From positions 2,266,001-2,330,000 of the forward strand of contig NC_020505.1 of the NCBI RefSeq assembly GCF_000310245.1: a stretch of 64,000 bases of DNA, written 5' to 3'. Shown here in pieces: positions 10,601-18,506 of the stretch (position 1 is the first letter of the stretch; each line of letters opens with the position of its first letter). The translations under genes and the position numbers were made by a program. The stretch comes from Candidatus Sulfuricurvum sp. RIFRC-1. Lineage in GTDB: Bacteria; Campylobacterota; Campylobacteria; Campylobacterales; Sulfurimonadaceae. The notes under the pieces were generated by a model. It was not told the origin of the DNA and made no database searches. It was given only the letters and a program-made list of their open reading frames with translations.

Positions 10601-10730
10601 GGGACGAATAGCGGCCCCAATGCTTGGCGGATTGATCACATCGACATTATTGACCTTAATTCTAATTCCGATTTTTTATCTTTGGATTGTCAAGAAAGAG
10701 TTTCTAAAGGATGAGAAAACGAAACCATAG
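7611..10730 (+). CDS. cusA: Heavy-metal RND pump, Cu(I)/Ag(I) type (CusA-like)
   Basis: 1039 residues, the usual size for an HME-RND pump, with two sets of six membrane segments and two large periplasmic loops. The family marks DALPDLTPPQV and GAMVDASIVLVENAHK are present. All three methionines that bind Cu(I)/Ag(I) in E. coli CusA have counterparts: VFMYMPVAP, WRAGMSEEK and RIDMLITGI. This argues for monovalent copper or silver rather than the divalent cations of CzcA pumps. It is the last gene of the operon FixH-like, TolC-like, adaptor, pump. No adjacent CusRS-type regulator was found. Confidence 0.93.
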   Translation: MIEKIIEFSLKNRIFIFLLFTLLSLASFWGVKNASFDALPDLTPPQVVIEVKWEGQSPQIIEKQVTYPLTTSFLSLANVETVRGFSGFSTALIYVVFKDKTDLYFARTRVLEKLSQSIKSFPKDASVTLGPDATGVGWVYQYALTSATLNLADMRSYQDYFLRFGLLSVPGVSEVGSIGGFVKNYEITADQNALVNYNLSILDISNAIEKTNVSDGARVVLRNGFENMVQTSGYYANEEEILNTPLLANNGLSLSIRDVASVNLTPSERRGVADLNGEGETVGGIVIARIGENAYKVIADVKEKLKTLTGPDVTIVPVYDRSELIEKAVDTLKRALIEEAIAVAIIVAIFLGHTGSIAVIVLTLPLTIGLTFLAMTSFGMSSNIMSLGGIAIAIGAMVDASIVLVENAHKHIIEKRKQGLALTYAIKLDAILESSKQVGRPIFFALMLVIVSFMPIFALTGQEGALFSPMAFTKSFAMLFGAIIAITLTPALMTIFLNDKIKAEEDSRINSFFIKHYETLLRKIMGYKKTALILFIGTMVLSYPLYNTLKWEFMPKLSEEVFMYMPVAPMGISVDLASSITQKTDQIIKKFPEVQTVFGKAGRADTATDSAPLAMIETIITLKPKDQWRAGMSEEKLMEEMDKALQIEGLTNSWTYPIRGRIDMLITGIRTPLGIKVYGQNFEDIEKYSNEISKALNKLEGSSAVFAEKAATGYYLDIKPKDDMIAQYGLNRDEIFKTIALSVGGSSVSTMIQGTHRYPISVRLDASARGDIEAIKNILIKTELGQHVLSDFADISYIEAPGEIKTEKALPVGYIYIMPKETITPSEYKQVAQKVIETIKVPQGIRYEWTGQSEYLESAKKTLILIAPISLLLTFMLIFASIRDIRLTALVFFTLPFSFVGGLLAVKLLGFSMSIAVIVGFLALLGVAAETAIVMLIYLKEAVDEKRLEGKREYVSLLNACIDGAAKRIRPKLMTVFSLMAGLMPLLYIKGVGSEIMGRIAAPMLGGLITSTLLTLILIPIFYLWIVKKEFLKDEKTKP

Positions 10731-10743
10731 AAGCTCTTAAGCT

Positions 10744-11289
10744 TTACTTCCCATTGATCATCCGCGATACCAAACCGCTTTGATCTTTTTTCTCGGCAAG
10801 TATCACGCCGATGATATGGAGTGCGATGAAAGCAAATATTGCCCAGCCTAAGACCAGATGTAATGTCTCAACATTCTCTTTGGCTTCACCGGTAATCTTG
10901 TAATAGAGCGCCAAACCGCTGAGAGACATAATCGCCATCACCCCATATACCGCTCGATAAAGGAGATATACCTTTTGCATGGCAGGATTATCATCGAACC
11001 CGAATCCGTTTTTGACCACTATCGCCAATCTCCATACTAATAAAACGGCAACCGCAATTCCTAAATAGATGTGCCAATCCCACATCGGTGAACGGACTGC
11101 TTTGCCGATCATCACTGCCTGCTCATCGGTGACAATAGTCCCAAGCTCAGCCATTTTGGCTTGTACGATTGCACCGATATTTGCCTTGTGCATAACACTC
11201 TCTCTCAACACAACGGTGATAAAAAGTCCGAATACTGCAATGGCATTCAACCAATGCCAGATTCTAAATGAGGGTGAAAAATGGCGCAT
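10744..11289 (-). CDS. Cytochrome b561-type membrane protein
   Basis: 181 residues with four predicted membrane helices: HWLNAIAVFGLFITVVL, WHIYLGIAVAVLLVWRLAIVV, a helix around VMAIMSLSGLALYY, and LHLVLGWAIFAFIALHIIGVI. Histidines placed within the helices (HWLN, DWHIY, LHLVLG, ALHIIG) fit bis-His heme b ligation as in the cytochrome b561/Ni-Fe hydrogenase cytochrome family. It converges with the pump gene (13 bases apart) and diverges from the Cys-tailed protein, with a perfect palindrome between. It probably shuttles electrons in the inner membrane; the partner is unknown. Confidence 0.82.
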   Translation of the reverse strand: MRHFSPSFRIWHWLNAIAVFGLFITVVLRESVMHKANIGAIVQAKMAELGTIVTDEQAVMIGKAVRSPMWDWHIYLGIAVAVLLVWRLAIVVKNGFGFDDNPAMQKVYLLYRAVYGVMAIMSLSGLALYYKITGEAKENVETLHLVLGWAIFAFIALHIIGVILAEKKDQSGLVSRMINGK

Positions 11290-11353
11290 AACAACTCCTG
11301 TTTTAGTTTTTCTATTATAGACGGATTAAGATACTGGAGTGTTAACACTTTGT

Positions 11354-11381
11354 CAATCTGAAAATGATTATTTTCAGATTG
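11354..11381. promoter_or_regulatory. Perfect 12-bp inverted repeat, candidate operator
   Basis: CAATCTGAAAAT, four bases, then ATTTTCAGATTG: a perfect palindrome in the 187-base gap between the divergent cytochrome b561 and Cys-tailed protein genes. Its core TGAAAAT-GATT-ATTTTCA is like Fur/PerR-type boxes. A TATAAT-like sequence for the plus-strand gene follows near 11430-11436. It is placed to control both genes; the regulator is not known. Confidence 0.55.
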
Positions 11382-11476
11382 TTTAAAATTTTGTAGAAAT
11401 TATTTAGCACAATTAATTTAGTTTTTCTTATAATATACGAGTGTATGATTTACCCATCCAGAATCAGGAGTTCCTT

Positions 11477-11992
11477 ATGAAACCTTTACTTATCGCCCTT
11501 AGTTTTTTGACTATTACAGCATTCGCTTGCTCTAACCCTTCCAACAGTTGCGGTGGGAGATATAAGAATACACCCCCGTTGATCGAACCGATCACCTATG
11601 CATTGGATCAAATGGGGATGGGGGAGAACGGCGATATTCGAACCGCTATCCATCTTTATAAAAAAGAGGTTCGTTCATTAACCCCTTTGATCCCTACCGA
11701 AGCATTCCAAGGCGGTAATTTCAATCCGGGGGCTTACGCACTAAACTCGCCCGATGCAAAAGCACTCAAAGCGCAAATCGATCTCTTAGACACCATTTAT
11801 CTGGTTTTAAATGATGAGCAAAAAAAACAATTTCCGACCCTCATAGGGATGTATCAACACCATATGAAATTTATCACTTCCCCTCAAATGTGCGACAGTG
11901 CGAAAAAAGGGTGTGATAACGACAAAAGCAAATCGTGCGGAGCAAAAAGTTGCGATACCCCTAAAAGTGTCAAACCAACTCCAAAACGCTAA
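11477..11992 (+). CDS. Exported Spy/CpxP-like protein with Cys-rich tail
   Basis: About 171 residues. Signal peptide or lipobox ends at AFAC, so it is secreted or a lipoprotein. The central helical part includes LNDEQKKQFPTLIGMYQHH, which resembles the LTxxQ helix of Spy/CpxP/CnrX-like periplasmic metal or stress proteins. The C-terminus (about residues 137-160) carries four cysteines in a Lys-rich setting (MCDSAKKGC, KSCGAKSC), which may bind metal. The start at 11477 has AGGAG at 11466-11470; the longer reading with an upstream GTG has no ribosome site. Its position beside the efflux operon suggests metal response, which is inference. Confidence 0.7.
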   Translation: MKPLLIALSFLTITAFACSNPSNSCGGRYKNTPPLIEPITYALDQMGMGENGDIRTAIHLYKKEVRSLTPLIPTEAFQGGNFNPGAYALNSPDAKALKAQIDLLDTIYLVLNDEQKKQFPTLIGMYQHHMKFITSPQMCDSAKKGCDNDKSKSCGAKSCDTPKSVKPTPKR

Positions 11993-12004
11993 GACTCGAT
12001 ATGG

Positions 12005-12010
12005 TATAAT
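12005..12010 (+). promoter_or_regulatory. -10 box upstream of leuC
   Basis: TATAAT at 12005-12010, about 36 bases before the leuC ATG. As is common in this phylum, no good -35 box is seen. Confidence 0.5.
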
Positions 12011-12045
12011 CGCGCCATTATTTAGACCCTTAAAAGGTAACTCTT

Positions 12046-13314
12046 ATGCGCCAAACCATTACTGAAAAAATCTTCTCCGAGCACGTCGGACGCACCGTTT
12101 ATGCCGGTGAAATCGTCCGCTCACCGATCGATATGGTCATCGGAAACGACATCACCACCCCCATCTCGATCAAAGCGTTCGAAGATTCGGGTGCAACAAA
12201 GCTTGCCAACCCTGAGGGGTTCTCCATCGTTTTGGATCACTTTATCCCTGCCAAAGATATCGCATCAGCGAACCAAGCGCGCATCAGCCGTGATTTCGCT
12301 AAAAAATATCAAATGAAACACTTTTTCGATGAAAAAGACATGGGAATCGAACACGCATTGCTTCCGGAAAAAGGGTTGGTTATCCCGGGTGACGTCATCA
12401 TCGGTGCCGACTCCCACACCTGTACTCACGGTGCATTGGGAGCATTCTCGACAGGGATGGGTTCAACTGACCTCGCGTTTGCAATGATCACCGGAGGAAA
12501 CTGGTTCAAAGTTCCTGAATCTATCAAAGTAGTATTAAGTGGAAAACCGGGAACCTATACAACGGGGAAAGACATTATCCTCGAAGTTATCCGCATGATC
12601 GGGGTTGACGGCGCACTCTACCGCACGCTCGAATTCGTCGGGAGCACGATCCCTTACCTCACGATGGATGATCGTTTCAGTATGTGCAACATGGCGATCG
12701 AAGCGGGGGCGAAAAGCGGGATCGTGGCGTATGATGAGATCACGGCAGAGTTCCTAGCCGATAAACCTCTCGCACGTGAACCGAAGATCCATTACTCTGA
12801 CGAAGATGCAACGTATGTTCAAATCCTTGAAATCGATGTTGCTGCGCTCGAACCTGTTATCGCCTATCCGTTCTTGCCATCCAACGGTCACAGCCTCAGC
12901 CAAGCTGTCTCTGATCAGATCAAAATCGATCAGGCATTTATCGGAAGCTGTACCAACGGTCGTTTGAGTGATCTTAAAATCGCCGCTGAAATTCTTAACG
13001 GCAAACGCGTTCATCCGGATGTCCGTCTTATCGTCACACCGGGGACACAGCGTATCGCACGTGAAGCGACAAAACTCGGATACATGGATATCATCATCGA
13101 TGCGGGCGGCGTTGTCTCCAACCCGACGTGCGGTGCATGTTTGGGTGGATATATGGGTATCTTAGGTGATAACGAAGTTGCGGTTGCAACCACCAACCGC
13201 AACTTTGTCGGACGTATGGGCTCACGCAGCTCGAAAGTCTATCTCGCCAATTCTGCCGTGGCTGCCGCTTCGGCAATTACAGGATATATCACTGATCCTG
13301 CAACCATAAGTTAA
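12046..13314 (+). CDS. leuC: 3-isopropylmalate dehydratase large subunit
   Basis: 422 residues, aconitase superfamily. Converts 2-isopropylmalate to 3-isopropylmalate in leucine synthesis together with LeuD. The [4Fe-4S] cysteines are visible in IGSCTNGRLSD and NPTCGACLGGY; substrate-site motif GADSHTCTHGALG. The length matches the short (archaeal/Campylobacterota type) LeuC rather than the 466-residue E. coli form. leuD, leuA and leuB are not next to it, so it is a single-gene unit with its own promoter. A homoaconitase-type specificity cannot be excluded from sequence. Confidence 0.93.
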   Translation: MRQTITEKIFSEHVGRTVYAGEIVRSPIDMVIGNDITTPISIKAFEDSGATKLANPEGFSIVLDHFIPAKDIASANQARISRDFAKKYQMKHFFDEKDMGIEHALLPEKGLVIPGDVIIGADSHTCTHGALGAFSTGMGSTDLAFAMITGGNWFKVPESIKVVLSGKPGTYTTGKDIILEVIRMIGVDGALYRTLEFVGSTIPYLTMDDRFSMCNMAIEAGAKSGIVAYDEITAEFLADKPLAREPKIHYSDEDATYVQILEIDVAALEPVIAYPFLPSNGHSLSQAVSDQIKIDQAFIGSCTNGRLSDLKIAAEILNGKRVHPDVRLIVTPGTQRIAREATKLGYMDIIIDAGGVVSNPTCGACLGGYMGILGDNEVAVATTNRNFVGRMGSRSSKVYLANSAVAAASAITGYITDPATIS

Positions 13315-13330
13315 GAAATTTTCTCTTAAC
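13310..13330. terminator. Short inverted repeat between convergent genes
   Basis: GTTAAGA, seven bases, TCTTAAC spans the leuC stop and the end of the convergent hydrolase gene. A weak 7-bp stem without a clear U-run; it could stop transcription from both sides. Confidence 0.35.
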
Positions 13331-14813
13331 GATACTTCTCTTCGATCCCAACAAGGGTTCGATAGAGTTTAGCCCCTTCTTCTTTTTCCCCTTTTACATA
13401 CACCTTTTTCCCATCATGCGCAAAAAATGTGAGTTCCAATGGAGCGGCTGTATCTCCTGAAGCGAGTTTAGCAATGTCATCGGGTGAAATGGTGAAACTG
13501 CTCAAAACCTTTTTGGTCATAAAATCGATCTGCGGATAAGCCGCATAGACCAGTTCAGAACAGACGATTGTTTCTGTGGTGTTGACGTTAAAATCAAAAT
13601 CGTATTTTTTCCCGAAATGGCTCATCGCCAGATCAAGCGACGTACGCATCGCGTCGCTTTGTATTCGGCTCGGGCGTAACACCGCAACATCGTCAATGTT
13701 CATAAAATCTTCCACACGGTTCAGTACCACCCCCTCACGAAGCGCTTCGAGGATTACTTTTCCCTCGCGTATTTGATCGAGATGTTTACGGACAAACGGG
13801 GTTTCAAGCGCTCCCATTTCGCGGAGCTGATCATAGGTTCCGATGTAAATCGCCGCATGTCCGAAATGTCCCGGAATCGTTTTATCCGTCAGAGCAAACG
13901 GGGTCTTCTCGAGGAGAATATCACCGGGTTTCAGATGTTCTGAGAACTCCGATAGAAACACCCGATCATTACGCAGTTTACCGCTTCTCCATCGTACCAT
14001 TCCCATCGTGTTGCCAACCCCTTTGGAGAGATTGAATTTGAGTTTTTCAACCGTACTAAACGGCAACTCGATTGTTCGGGAGAGCAGTACACCAACTTGA
14101 TCGGAGATTTGGGTAAAGGCGTTATCCCCTCCGAGTTTTGCACGCATTGCAGAGTGATCGATGTACGCATAAAGAGATTGGATGGCGGGATCGGCTTTCG
14201 CAATATGATACGCAATACTTTGGCGGTTTCCCTCAAAAAAACGGATCGCGTCAAGCATGGAAGAACGGTAGGTGAGAGTCGAGGCGCGCATCAGAGAATC
14301 TTTATAGAAATTACCCTCTACACCGTATTCAGGATACGCTTCGTTGAGTTTTTCTCGCAGAGCACTTTTGGAAGCAAACTGTTCCTCCATAAAATGGGCA
14401 TTGTCATAAAGAGTGAGCGCAGCAGCCATCGAGATTAAAATCGACTCGATACGGTCACGGTCATCCAGTGATTCATCGGTACGATAGAGGGTATTTCGAT
14501 AGCGCAGTGCGTACGGGAACAAGGTGGTACGGATCGCATCGGCTTCTCCGATAGAAGAGGCGATAGAAACGGAAAGGGCGGAGGGGATTGCCCCATTGTG
14601 CTCTTTTGTTGCTTTATCCGCCGCTTCTACAAACGTAGGGATCTTTTCTCGGAGTATCAGAGAACGCTGGATCAGGTTCTCTACCGCTACCGCGTCATTA
14701 TGGCGGGCACTATCAACAATATGTGACAGATCCGATTGTGTGTGATCTACACCAAATACAGGGGCTGTTATGATTAATAACGCACATGAAACTCCCATTA
14801 CCACTCTTTTCAT
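13326..14813 (-). CDS. YiiX/YebB-like NlpC/P60-family cysteine hydrolase, exported
   Basis: 495 residues. Signal peptide at 1-21 (ending VFGVD), an all-helical region of about 260 residues, then a permuted papain-like YiiX domain: GDILLEKTP, the histidine motif HFGHAAIYIG near residue 312 and the catalytic-type cysteine in VCSELVYAAY near 430. Members of this family hydrolyse lipid-like or peptide amides; the large helical N-terminal region is unusual for YiiX, which is about 200 residues. It is the last gene of a five-gene operon, overlapping the MFS gene by ATGA, which suggests a role in envelope lipid handling. Confidence 0.78.
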   Translation of the reverse strand: MKRVVMGVSCALLIITAPVFGVDHTQSDLSHIVDSARHNDAVAVENLIQRSLILREKIPTFVEAADKATKEHNGAIPSALSVSIASSIGEADAIRTTLFPYALRYRNTLYRTDESLDDRDRIESILISMAAALTLYDNAHFMEEQFASKSALREKLNEAYPEYGVEGNFYKDSLMRASTLTYRSSMLDAIRFFEGNRQSIAYHIAKADPAIQSLYAYIDHSAMRAKLGGDNAFTQISDQVGVLLSRTIELPFSTVEKLKFNLSKGVGNTMGMVRWRSGKLRNDRVFLSEFSEHLKPGDILLEKTPFALTDKTIPGHFGHAAIYIGTYDQLREMGALETPFVRKHLDQIREGKVILEALREGVVLNRVEDFMNIDDVAVLRPSRIQSDAMRTSLDLAMSHFGKKYDFDFNVNTTETIVCSELVYAAYPQIDFMTKKVLSSFTISPDDIAKLASGDTAAPLELTFFAHDGKKVYVKGEKEEGAKLYRTLVGIEEKYR

Positions 14814-16069
14814 TTCTCTCTCCTCACTTTATAAATAATACTCCCCACCAGTGCCGTTGCTAGCGCGACAATTCCAAACAACCATGCTATGCTGTAGCCC
14901 ATTGAGAGGATTGCCATCGTCGCTACCGCTCCCAAAACCATAAAAAGTGCGTTAAGAATGTTATTTGCGGCGATGATCCGCGATCTGGCCTCCGGTGCAC
15001 TTCGCTCCTGTAACAGCGCATAAAGAGGGACACTGTAGAGTCCGCCGAAGATTCCCAGCAGTGTTACATCCGCAACGATCCGCCAGAAATGAGGGTTCTG
15101 ACTCAAGATACCATCAGGTTCAAACGTCCCGATCCCCAATGCGAAATCGACCCCGGCAACCGCCATACCGACGGCTCCGGCGACCACGAGAGTGTAGCGG
15201 ACACGGTGATGGCTTAGCCGTTCACACAGCACCGAACCGATACCGATCCCCAAAGTAAAGAGGGCGAGGATCCATGTTACCGTCCCCTCACTTCCCATCA
15301 ATAAATCTTTGACGAGGGAGGGAAATTGCGAGAGGAGGAGTGCGCCGTAGAGCCAAAACCACGAGATAGCTAAAATTGCCAAAAAAACAAGCCGATCCCG
15401 GTATGCCAAAGCGATTGCATCCGTGGTATGTTTCCAAAACCCGAACGCAAACGGCTCTTCACGGCTCGGCGGCGGTGCAGAGGGGATGTAACGGCTAAAA
15501 AGATACCCAACTACGGCCACCACCAGCGCACATAATGAAGCGATCACTCCACCATTGGGGATCGCGGCGAGTGCCCCCCCGGCAATCGTACCCAGTAAAA
15601 TGGCTCCGAATGTCCCCGACTCGATCAAAGCGTTGGCACCGATCAATTCGTTTTCCTTCATATGCTGCGGAATGATCGAGTATTTGATGGGACCAAAGAG
15701 AGTCGAGTGCATCCCCATCCCAAATACCACCATCAAAAGTGTCGTAAAGGAATGATTTGCAAATCCTGCCGCTGCAACAATCATCATGATCATTTCCCAC
15801 ACTTTGACGATCCGAGCAAGACGCGCTTTATCGAGTCGATCGGCAATCTCACCCGATAGTCCCGAGAAGAGAAAAAACGGGGCGATAAAAACCGCACCGA
15901 TCAAAGGAGCGAGAAGTGCGGATGAAATCGATGTCCACTCAGCAGCCTGAAAGGTGAGCAGTACCGCGAGAGTGTTTTTATAGAGATTGTCATTAAACGC
16001 CCCTAAAAACTGGGTTCCGAACAGCGGAGCAAAACGGCGGGTTTTAAGGAGATAGAGTGGACCGCTCAT
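14810..16069 (-). CDS. lplT: MFS transporter, lysophospholipid flippase (LplT-like)
   Basis: 419 residues with about 12 membrane helices. The N-terminus FGTQFLGAFNDNLYKN is the typical start of the LplT group of MFS proteins. LplT moves lyso-phosphatidylethanolamine inwards across the inner membrane, where Aas re-acylates it. Here it directly follows the aas-like gene with an ATGA overlap, the same pairing as E. coli lplT-aas, which supports the assignment. It overlaps the hydrolase gene downstream. Confidence 0.85.
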   Translation of the reverse strand: MSGPLYLLKTRRFAPLFGTQFLGAFNDNLYKNTLAVLLTFQAAEWTSISSALLAPLIGAVFIAPFFLFSGLSGEIADRLDKARLARIVKVWEMIMMIVAAAGFANHSFTTLLMVVFGMGMHSTLFGPIKYSIIPQHMKENELIGANALIESGTFGAILLGTIAGGALAAIPNGGVIASLCALVVAVVGYLFSRYIPSAPPPSREEPFAFGFWKHTTDAIALAYRDRLVFLAILAISWFWLYGALLLSQFPSLVKDLLMGSEGTVTWILALFTLGIGIGSVLCERLSHHRVRYTLVVAGAVGMAVAGVDFALGIGTFEPDGILSQNPHFWRIVADVTLLGIFGGLYSVPLYALLQERSAPEARSRIIAANNILNALFMVLGAVATMAILSMGYSIAWLFGIVALATALVGSIIYKVRREK

Positions 16070-18195
16070 GCATCCGCCGCCATTGCTTTGAGGGTGACGT
16101 AGTCGGTTTTACCAGTGCCTAGTACGGGGATGGCATCGACATAGACGATTTTGCGCGGGACGGCGATTTCAGGGTATCCGCCTGAGCGGGCGCTCTGTTG
16201 GAGAATATCACGCTTCATCTCTTTATCGGTAGTGAAAAGGACGAGGGCTTCACCACGGCTCTCATCACTTTGAGACGATGCGGCGTGATAGCATGCAGGT
16301 GAAGCGCTGAGGGCGAGTTTCTCGACCGATTCCAACGAGATCATCTCCCCCGCAATTTTGGCGAACCGTTTTACCCGCCCCGCTATGCGGACAAATCCCT
16401 CGTGATCGATCGTGACGATATCCCCCGTATCGTACCACCCCTCTCCGGCCTCGGAACTCGGTTTCTCTAAAAACCCGGGACGTTCAGCGCGGAGATAGCC
16501 GCTCATGACATTGGCACCTTTGACGTGTAAAATCCCCCCCTCATCGATCCCCGGTACCGGAATGAGTTTCGTCTCAATCCCCGGTAAAACCTGCCCTACG
16601 GTGCCGCTGCGGTACGCCATAGGGGTATTGACGGCAATAACGGGAGCCGTTTCGGTCGCTCCATACCCTTCAAAAATCCGTATCCCGAATTTCTCAAACC
16701 ACAGCTCTTTGACACTCGCCGAGAGCTTTTCTGCCCCGGCAACGACGTATCTGAGGCGATAAAAATCGTACGGATGGGCGTGTAAAGCATAATGATTTAA
16801 AAAAGTGCTCGTCCCGAAGAGTATCGTACACGATCGGTCATACGCAATCTCAGGAATCACCCGATAGTGCAGAGGTGATGGGTACAAAAAGAGGCGTATC
16901 CCTCCCAAAATCGGTAACAGTGTCCCCGCCGTGAGTCCGAAGGAGTGAAAAATCGGCAATGCGTTAAGCACCTTATCCTCGGTTGAAAAATCGACGATAG
17001 CACGGATTTGGGCGATGTTCGCCAAAATCGCTTCATGCGAGAGGACAACCCCTTTGGGTTTCCCCTCCGAACCGGAGGTAAAGAGGATAACGCAGGGTGT
17101 CTTGGGATCGGATTTAACCCGTACGCAGTTGGGGAAATAGCGGGCATATCCCATCAGCCAGAGCTTATCCATTAACCCCATCTCTTCTTTTAAATCTTCG
17201 AGGTAGAGGATACGGACATTTTTTAATGCACCCAATTTCGCTTCGAGTTTCGCTTGTTCCACAAACGCTTTGGAGGAGATGATCGTTTTGATTTGAGCAC
17301 CTTCGCACGCATTTTGCAGTCCGTCAACTCCGGCGGTAAAGTTGAGCATTGCAGGGGTTCGCCCTTGCGCGCTAAGCCCCAATATCAGGGCCAATGTCGG
17401 AACCGCCGTCGGCATCAATACCCCGATCGCTTCTGAGGGCACACTGTGACGTGATAGCAATCTACCCAACCCCAATGTCATCGCCAGAAGCTGGCGGTAG
17501 GTGTATTCGATCTGTTTGGTATCCTCGATAATTTTTCGTGAGCTTCCATAGATCGACAGCGCATCGAGAAATGCACCGTAGAGATCATTCGGACGGCGTG
17601 ATTCAAAGAGACATTTTTGCAACAGTGTCCGCATCGCTTCACCCGATTTAGTCCGTCTCTCATGTCCACTCCCCCCCTCGCTGATGCGCAGTCGTGTCGG
17701 GGTGCAATAAGTGAGAGTGATTTGAGGAAACCATCGTGTCGGATGATCGCTTCCCATACGCGATAAGGTGCTAAACGTCGCCCCCTCGATGATAACAGGG
17801 TGAATCGTCGCTTCGGTTTTGAGGGTGACGAATGCCGACCCCTCATAAATCTTCATCAAATTCCCAGTGGTCGTGATCCGCCCCTCAGGGAATATAACCA
17901 CAGCTCGTCCGCTCTCGACGAGGCGGATGATCTGTTTGATCGCCATCGGATTGGAGGGATCAACGACGAGGTATTCGCTCAAGGATAAAAACATCCGAAC
18001 GAGAGGACGTTTGGCAATCTCGGTATTAACGACGAATACCGGCTGAATCGGCAAAAACAGCCCCAAAATCAACCCGTCCAAAAAGGACTGATGGTTGGCG
18101 ATGATCACCGTGTGATTCTCTTCGCGCTGGAACTCTCCGACCACCTTGACCCGAAATAAAAAGCGGACGATCACATATAAAATCGCTTTAATCAT
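16066..18195 (-). CDS. aas: Fused acyltransferase / acyl-ACP synthetase (Aas-like)
   Basis: 709 residues. Domain 1 (about 1-200) is a PlsC-type acyltransferase with the HX4D motif NHQSFLDG near residue 33 and FPEGRITTTGNL near 98. Domain 2 (about 210-705) is an AMP-binding ligase with LFTSGSEGKPKGVVLS near 365, the EGYGATETAP motif, YDTGDIVTIDHEG and a C-terminal GTGKTDY lysine region. The E. coli enzyme (719 residues) activates fatty acids onto ACP and re-acylates 2-acyl-lysophospholipid. It lies between the ArsR gene and the LplT-like gene, each joined by an ATGA overlap. Confidence 0.9.
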   Translation of the reverse strand: MIKAILYVIVRFLFRVKVVGEFQREENHTVIIANHQSFLDGLILGLFLPIQPVFVVNTEIAKRPLVRMFLSLSEYLVVDPSNPMAIKQIIRLVESGRAVVIFPEGRITTTGNLMKIYEGSAFVTLKTEATIHPVIIEGATFSTLSRMGSDHPTRWFPQITLTYCTPTRLRISEGGSGHERRTKSGEAMRTLLQKCLFESRRPNDLYGAFLDALSIYGSSRKIIEDTKQIEYTYRQLLAMTLGLGRLLSRHSVPSEAIGVLMPTAVPTLALILGLSAQGRTPAMLNFTAGVDGLQNACEGAQIKTIISSKAFVEQAKLEAKLGALKNVRILYLEDLKEEMGLMDKLWLMGYARYFPNCVRVKSDPKTPCVILFTSGSEGKPKGVVLSHEAILANIAQIRAIVDFSTEDKVLNALPIFHSFGLTAGTLLPILGGIRLFLYPSPLHYRVIPEIAYDRSCTILFGTSTFLNHYALHAHPYDFYRLRYVVAGAEKLSASVKELWFEKFGIRIFEGYGATETAPVIAVNTPMAYRSGTVGQVLPGIETKLIPVPGIDEGGILHVKGANVMSGYLRAERPGFLEKPSSEAGEGWYDTGDIVTIDHEGFVRIAGRVKRFAKIAGEMISLESVEKLALSASPACYHAASSQSDESRGEALVLFTTDKEMKRDILQQSARSGGYPEIAVPRKIVYVDAIPVLGTGKTDYVTLKAMAADA

Positions 18196-18506
18196 TGAGT
18201 GTTTCCTTGCAAATAGTTGAGTACATTTCCGAACGTTTTTTCGAGTAACGGCTTGTTAATCCAAAACCATACCTCTTTCCCCTTTTTTTCACTCAGCAAT
18301 ACTTCGGCCTGACGGAGGATTTTCAGATGATGCGAGACAGTGGTACGCGCCAGTGTCGAAGCTTCCGATATTTGTCCTGCGGTGAGCCGCTCATCCGGTT
18401 CAAACAGCATCAACATCCGCTGCCGGTGTTCATCCCCTAACGCGGTAAAGATATCGGACATCGGTTTCCATTCGGGTGGGAGGACATCGGTGTAATTGGT
18501 TTTCAT
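18192..18506 (-). CDS. ArsR-family winged-helix transcriptional regulator
   Basis: 104 residues, an ArsR-type winged helix: IFTALGDEHRQRMLMLF, a recognition helix within TARTTVSHHLKILRQAEVL and the wing LLSEKKGKEVWFWIN. It lacks the paired cysteines of metal-sensing ArsR/SmtB proteins, so it probably responds to another signal. It sits second in the lipid operon, overlapping the amidohydrolase and aas genes by ATGA, and likely regulates this operon (inference). Confidence 0.88.
   Translation of the reverse strand: MKTNYTDVLPPEWKPMSDIFTALGDEHRQRMLMLFEPDERLTAGQISEASTLARTTVSHHLKILRQAEVLLSEKKGKEVWFWINKPLLEKTFGNVLNYLQGNTQ

Noticed and set aside
10733-10746. AAGCTCTTAAGCTT as terminator of the pump operon
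   Set aside because: Only a 5-bp arm with a 4-base loop and no U-run; too weak to list as a feature.
14097-14438. Plus-strand frame of 113 residues opposite the YiiX-like gene
   Set aside because: Antisense shadow of a well-supported gene with no ribosome site or recognisable domain.
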